A DNA stretch of 64,000 bases from Mycolicibacterium gadium (GTDB taxonomy: Bacteria; Actinomycetota; Actinomycetes; Mycobacteriales; Mycobacteriaceae): NCBI RefSeq assembly GCF_010728925.1, contig NZ_AP022608.1, forward strand, positions 3,968,001 to 4,032,000, given 5' to 3'. The stretch's first letter is position 1. Each line of letters opens with the position of its first letter. The notes beneath the pieces are model-generated. The model saw only the letters and a list, made by a program, of their open reading frames with translations. It searched no databases and was not told the DNA's origin. The translations under genes and the position numbers were made by a program. This document shows, piece after piece, positions 61,039 through 64,000 of this stretch.

Positions 61039-61896
61039 TCACCGCGTCATCGCCGAGGCCACTCTGCTGACCTCATCCGCGCCATGACCGTCGACGACGG
61101 CGGCGTCCACGTAGCGCCGAAACACCTCGAGCACACCGGCATCGACACCGGCGTCGTGCGAGGCTCCGACGAGATGGCGCAGCGATGCCGCCACCGATGA
61201 CACCGATGCGCTGCTGTCGCCGTGACGATCGTCGGCGATGCGTTCGGCGAGCTCGTCGAAGATAGGGCCGAGGATGTCGACGATGCCCAGTGCGTGCGGA
61301 AGAAACTCGCCGGGCGCGATTCCGTTGGCCCTCGCCACCGTCAACGCGTGCAGGAACCCGCTGACCGACGTCCAGAACACGTCCAGCAGCGACATGTCGA
61401 ACGCCGCTGCGCGACCGTAGTCCTCCCCCAGCCACGTCGGCGTGCCCAGCGCGTCGATAACCTCCCGAAACTCGGCGAATATCTGCTGCGGCCCGGCCAA
61501 AAGTATGCTGCCGGTGGGCGTTCCGATCGTCGGGGTTGGCGTCATGATGGCGCCGTCGAGGTAACGGCCGCCGAGGTCGGCGACGAGTTTGGCGGTGTGG
61601 CGCGCCCGTTCCGGCGTGTCCGAGCTCAGGCCGACGATCACGCGTCCATTGACCGTGTCGCCCGCCTGCGCCACCAGGTCGTCCACCACGTCATGGTCGA
61701 CGACGTTGATCAACGTGACGTCGCCGGCGGCCACGGCCTCCGCGGGCGTCGCCGCCCACACCACACCCCGGGCACGCAGAGCGTCGGCCTTGCCCTCGGT
61801 GCGGTTCCACACCGTGGTGCGGTGCTTCGCGTCAAGCAGGGCACCCGAAAGCGCCTGTCCCATCGGGCCGAGCCCCAACACGGTCACCGACGTCAT
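61039..61896 (-). CDS. NAD(P)-dependent imine-reductase / beta-hydroxyacid-dehydrogenase-like protein
   Basis: 285 residues. Rossmann motif 'VTVLGLGPMGQALSGALL', 'TTVWNRTEGKADALRARG', 'DGAIMTPTPTIGTPTGSILL', and the helical dimer domain 'AAFDMSLLDVFWTSVSGFLH'. The IRED-type pattern (Asp in 'FDMSLLD', no catalytic Lys in the 6PGDH position) suggests reduction of imines. Overlaps its neighbour by 4 nt and is about 35-40% similar to it by eye, so the two could form a heterodimer. Confidence 0.82.
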   Translation of the reverse strand: MTSVTVLGLGPMGQALSGALLDAKHRTTVWNRTEGKADALRARGVVWAATPAEAVAAGDVTLINVVDHDVVDDLVAQAGDTVNGRVIVGLSSDTPERARHTAKLVADLGGRYLDGAIMTPTPTIGTPTGSILLAGPQQIFAEFREVIDALGTPTWLGEDYGRAAAFDMSLLDVFWTSVSGFLHALTVARANGIAPGEFLPHALGIVDILGPIFDELAERIADDRHGDSSASVSSVAASLRHLVGASHDAGVDAGVLEVFRRYVDAAVVDGHGADEVSRVASAMTR

Positions 61897-62759
61897 GCCG
61901 CCGCCTCCGGATCCTTGATGCTCTCGACGACACGCGCGAAGCCGTCGCTGCCGTGACCCGCATCGATCTGCCGGTGAATGAGGCGCTGCACCACGTCCAC
62001 CAATTCGGTGCTGATGCCCTGCGCACGACTGGCTTCCACGATGTCGCTGATATCCGAGAACTCGAGGCTCTGCTGGCCGGGCACCGAATAGTCCCCGCCA
62101 TCGATGACGTCGGCGTACTCGGCGATCGCAGGCACCACCGCGTGCAGCCAGTCCACGGCCCGGGCCGCGAACTCCTTGGTCGGCACACCCGCTGCGCCGA
62201 CCATCGCCGCGCCGTGAAAGAACCCCGCGAACATGACGTACATCGATGACAGCAGGGCCAGGTCGTACAGCGACGCCATCCCCGCGGCGTCACCGAAATA
62301 TTCTGTGTTTCCCCAGGATTCGAAGATCATGCGGTGGTCGTCGTAAAGCCGTCGCGAGCCGCTGTAGAGGACTCCGGCCGCGGGTGTGCCGATCATCTCG
62401 GGGGTGGCCATGACGCCGCCGTCGAGGTAATCGGCGCCGATCGCGGCGGACCATCGGGCGAGTTCGCGGGCGCCGTCGGGGGACGTGGTGGTCAGGTTGA
62501 GGATGGATTTTCCGGTGAGGCGATCGGCAAGCGGATCGAGCACGTCGTGCACCGACGCGTGGTCGAACAGGCACACCACGATCAGGTCGGCGTCTGTGGC
62601 GGCAGCCGGCGTGTTCGCGGCGACGGCGCCGGCGTCGACGAGTGGTGCGGTCCTTGTGGCGGTGCGGTTCCACACGATCGTCGGATGGTCCGTGCGAAGG
62701 ACGCCACCGGCCAGTGCCGAGCCCATCTCGCCGAGACCCAGAAAGCTCACGGTTGTCAT
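61893..62759 (-). CDS. NAD(P)-dependent imine-reductase-like protein (second)
   Basis: 288 residues from the ATG at 62759; an open frame to 62795 would run into the operator. 'VSFLGLGEMGSALAGGVL', 'TIVWNRTATRTAPLVDAG', 'DGGVMATPEMIGTPAAGVLY', and the dimer domain 'ASLYDLALLSSMYVMFAGFF'. Tyr-Asp in 'LYDLALL' fits the imine reductase catalytic position. First gene of the pair, divergent from the HxlR gene with the inverted-repeat operator between them, so it is likely induced by the ligand of that regulator. Confidence 0.82.
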   Translation of the reverse strand: MTTVSFLGLGEMGSALAGGVLRTDHPTIVWNRTATRTAPLVDAGAVAANTPAAATDADLIVVCLFDHASVHDVLDPLADRLTGKSILNLTTTSPDGARELARWSAAIGADYLDGGVMATPEMIGTPAAGVLYSGSRRLYDDHRMIFESWGNTEYFGDAAGMASLYDLALLSSMYVMFAGFFHGAAMVGAAGVPTKEFAARAVDWLHAVVPAIAEYADVIDGGDYSVPGQQSLEFSDISDIVEASRAQGISTELVDVVQRLIHRQIDAGHGSDGFARVVESIKDPEAAA

Positions 62760-62793
62760 GGCATCATCGTCGACGTGACGCACACTTTCCGAC

Positions 62794-62820
62794 AAGTACC
62801 CACTAAAAAGTGGGATACTT
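62794..62820. promoter_or_regulatory. HxlR-type operator (near-perfect inverted repeat) in the divergent promoter region
   Basis: AAGTACCCACT-AAAA-AGTGGG(A)TACTT: an 11-bp inverted repeat perfect except for one inserted A in the right arm. It lies 34 bp upstream of the imine-reductase start and 28 bp upstream of the HxlR start, where it can control both. Confidence 0.8.
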
Positions 62821-62848
62821 ACCTTATTGAAACTAATGGGGGTGAGCT

Positions 62849-63187
62849 GTGGCTTCGCTAGGCAAATTCACGTGCGGCCTGGACGCCGCGATGGCGGTGG
62901 TCGACGGAAAGTGGAAGCCGCTGATCCTGTGGGAACTCCAGGAAGGACCCAAGCGGTTCAATGCACTGCATCGAAGCCTGCCCGGCATCTCTCAGAAGAT
63001 GCTGACCCAACACCTCAAGGAGTTGCAGCGTCACGGCGTCGTGCACCGCGAGAGCTATCACGAAGTGCCGCCCCGAGTGGAGTACTCGATGACCCCGGCC
63101 GGCGAGGAATTGCTGGAAGCACTTGGACCGCTTGGCGATTGGGCCACCAAGCACATCAAGCTGATCTGCGCCGCCGAGGCGGGCTGA
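62849..63187 (+). CDS. HxlR-family transcriptional regulator
   Basis: 112 residues, GTG start. The HxlR winged-helix pattern is complete: 'CGLDAAMAVVDGKWKPLILW', 'GPKRFNALHRSLPGISQKML', 'TQHLKELQRHGVVHRESYHE', and 'PPRVEYSMTPAGEELLEAL'. The Cys in the N-terminus ('FTCGLDAA') is at the position used for redox or aldehyde sensing in several HxlR/HypR proteins. It is divergent from the imine-reductase pair and probably regulates it and itself through the operator at 62794-62820. Confidence 0.92.
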   Translation: MASLGKFTCGLDAAMAVVDGKWKPLILWELQEGPKRFNALHRSLPGISQKMLTQHLKELQRHGVVHRESYHEVPPRVEYSMTPAGEELLEALGPLGDWATKHIKLICAAEAG

Positions 63188-63188
63188 G

Positions 63189-63602
63189 TCAGCTGTCCTG
63201 TTCGGCCAGCCACCGTTCGGCGCGGCGTTTCGATGCCCGCGACAACCAGGCGTCCTGGATCAGCTCGGTGAGTTCGGCCCTGCCGATCGACGATAACCTG
63301 CTGGCGCGCACGAGAACCGAAAGATGGCCGTCGAAACGGTCCGTAGTGAAAAACGGCGAGTCCGGGTCCTGGATGAGCGCCAGCTTGTCGGCTTCCGACT
63401 CGACCCAGATCATGATGACGTCGGTATACCGCTCACCGGTGTCGGGATCTTCTGCGTCGGGCTGAGGCGTGCGGAAGAACACGAACGACTTGCCGCCCAC
63501 CTGGTAGATCGGGTTGCCTTTGGGGCCTTCGATCCGATTCGTGTGCGGCATCGAGGCGGCGATCTCGTGCACGTCGGCGACGCGCGCGGGGCGGTCACGC
63601 AT
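63189..63602 (-). CDS. MmcQ/YjbR-family DNA-binding-like protein
   Basis: 137 residues from the ATG at 63602 ('RPARVADVHEIAASMPHT'). YjbR fold: 'IYQVGGKSFVFFRTPQPD', 'DVIMIWVESEADKLALIQD', 'FFTTDRFDGHLSVLVRASRL', 'ELIQDAWLSRASKRRAERW'. CyaY-like fold, often named DNA-binding, without a proven role. It is convergent with the HxlR gene (one base apart) and overlaps the phosphoesterase gene stop by 8 nt. Confidence 0.85.
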   Translation of the reverse strand: MRDRPARVADVHEIAASMPHTNRIEGPKGNPIYQVGGKSFVFFRTPQPDAEDPDTGERYTDVIMIWVESEADKLALIQDPDSPFFTTDRFDGHLSVLVRASRLSSIGRAELTELIQDAWLSRASKRRAERWLAEQDS

Positions 63603-64000
63603 AGCGCCCCAACCGGTGCAGCACGACATCGGAGAGGGTGCCGTCGTGCACGGTCGCGGTCATGTACGTGCAGAATTCCTGGCGCCTGCGATCGGTCGGT
63701 GAGCCCGGATTGAGCAGTCGCAGGCCGGTTTTCGCAGTCGTGTCCCACGGGATGTGGCTGTGCCCGAAGACCAGCACATCGGTGTCGGGATACAGCTTGG
63801 CCATCCTCGCGTCGCGGCCGCCCGCCGCCCCGGTCTCATGTGTGACGGTGAAGCGCACACCTTCGAGTGTGACGTCCGCACGTTCGGGAAGCCGGATCCG
63901 CAACTCGGCGCCGTCATTGTTGCCCCAACAGGCGATCAACCGCTGGGCGCGAGCTTCGAGGGTGTCGAGCAGGGACGGCTCCACCCAGTCGCCGGCGTGC
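63595..64000 (-). CDS. Metallophosphoesterase (YfcE-like), C-terminal part cut by the right edge
   Basis: At least 134 residues; the frame is open to the window end and reads 'HAGDWVEPSL' there (a metal ligand), so the true N-terminus lies outside. Further ligands: GNND in 'IACWGNNDGAELR', His in 'FTVTHETGAAG', GHSH in 'VLVFGHSHIPWD', and 'LLNPGSPTDRR', the typical YfcE/MJ0936 ending. A small calcineurin-like phosphodiesterase, substrate unknown. The GTG at 63984 is internal. Confidence 0.88.
   Translation of the reverse strand, partial: HAGDWVEPSLLDTLEARAQRLIACWGNNDGAELRIRLPERADVTLEGVRFTVTHETGAAGGRDARMAKLYPDTDVLVFGHSHIPWDTTAKTGLRLLNPGSPTDRRRQEFCTYMTATVHDGTLSDVVLHRLGRYA

Overview
The window is GC-rich, gene-dense actinobacterial DNA from a mycobacterium, most likely a rapidly growing environmental species (Mycolicibacterium). 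Evidence: two LpqH-type lipoproteins, a secreted cutinase, several DUF732 secreted proteins, a PknH-like sensor kinase, PrimPolC/LigC genes, and the order tadA - tadA-associated gene - tyrA - DUF1089 gene - proZWVX - LapA-like gene, which matches the order I recall from M. tuberculosis. There are many GTG starts and 4-nt start/stop overlaps.

Regions. 1-8 kb: a cut reductase gene, an esterase, a small membrane-anchored exported protein, a surface protein with a 27-bp tandem repeat, a transmembrane Ser/Thr kinase and a cutinase. 8-24.5 kb: a DNA-repair neighbourhood (PrimPolC, ligC1, DUF899, threonine aldolase, GH3, ligC2) interrupted by a mobile element of about 9.26 kb (10046-19304). 24.5-38 kb: a flavin monooxygenase, a secreted protein resembling the kinase sensor domain, an MFS exporter, GluQ-RS, a CoA-transferase, a polar amino-acid ABC transporter, a flavin amine oxidase, Tgt and LpqH-type lipoproteins. 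38-45.3 kb: a signalling cluster with an RsbW-like kinase, a response regulator, a CHASE3-type histidine kinase, a receiver-PP2C phosphatase and a bacteriophytochrome-PP2C phosphatase. 45.4-64 kb: an M6-like metalloprotease, two frameshifted DUF732 genes around a tRNA-Ser(CGA), tadA/tyrA, proXVWZ, an alkyl-sulfatase, SDR and imine-reductase-type enzymes with an HxlR regulator, and a phosphoesterase cut by the right edge.

Main discovery. The host ligC1 gene is split on the minus strand. Its first 39 codons (19421-19305), ending with the catalytic motif KWDGF, are separated from the next codon (10045) by the insertion. The insertion starts with two overlapping tyrosine-recombinase genes followed 4 nt later by an intact LigC-family ligase gene, in a Tn554-like arrangement where I would expect tnpC. 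It also carries CmtR/CtpG-type Cd/Pb-responsive export genes and Met-rich putative Cu(I)-binding proteins under a CsoR-type operator. The element's own ligase gene contains the same 15-nt motif-I sequence at which the host gene was interrupted. The ligC1 remnant also has a second lesion, a frameshift consistent with loss of 7 nt. I see this as a site-specific metal-resistance element that targets a DNA-ligase active-site sequence and carries a ligase of the family it destroys.
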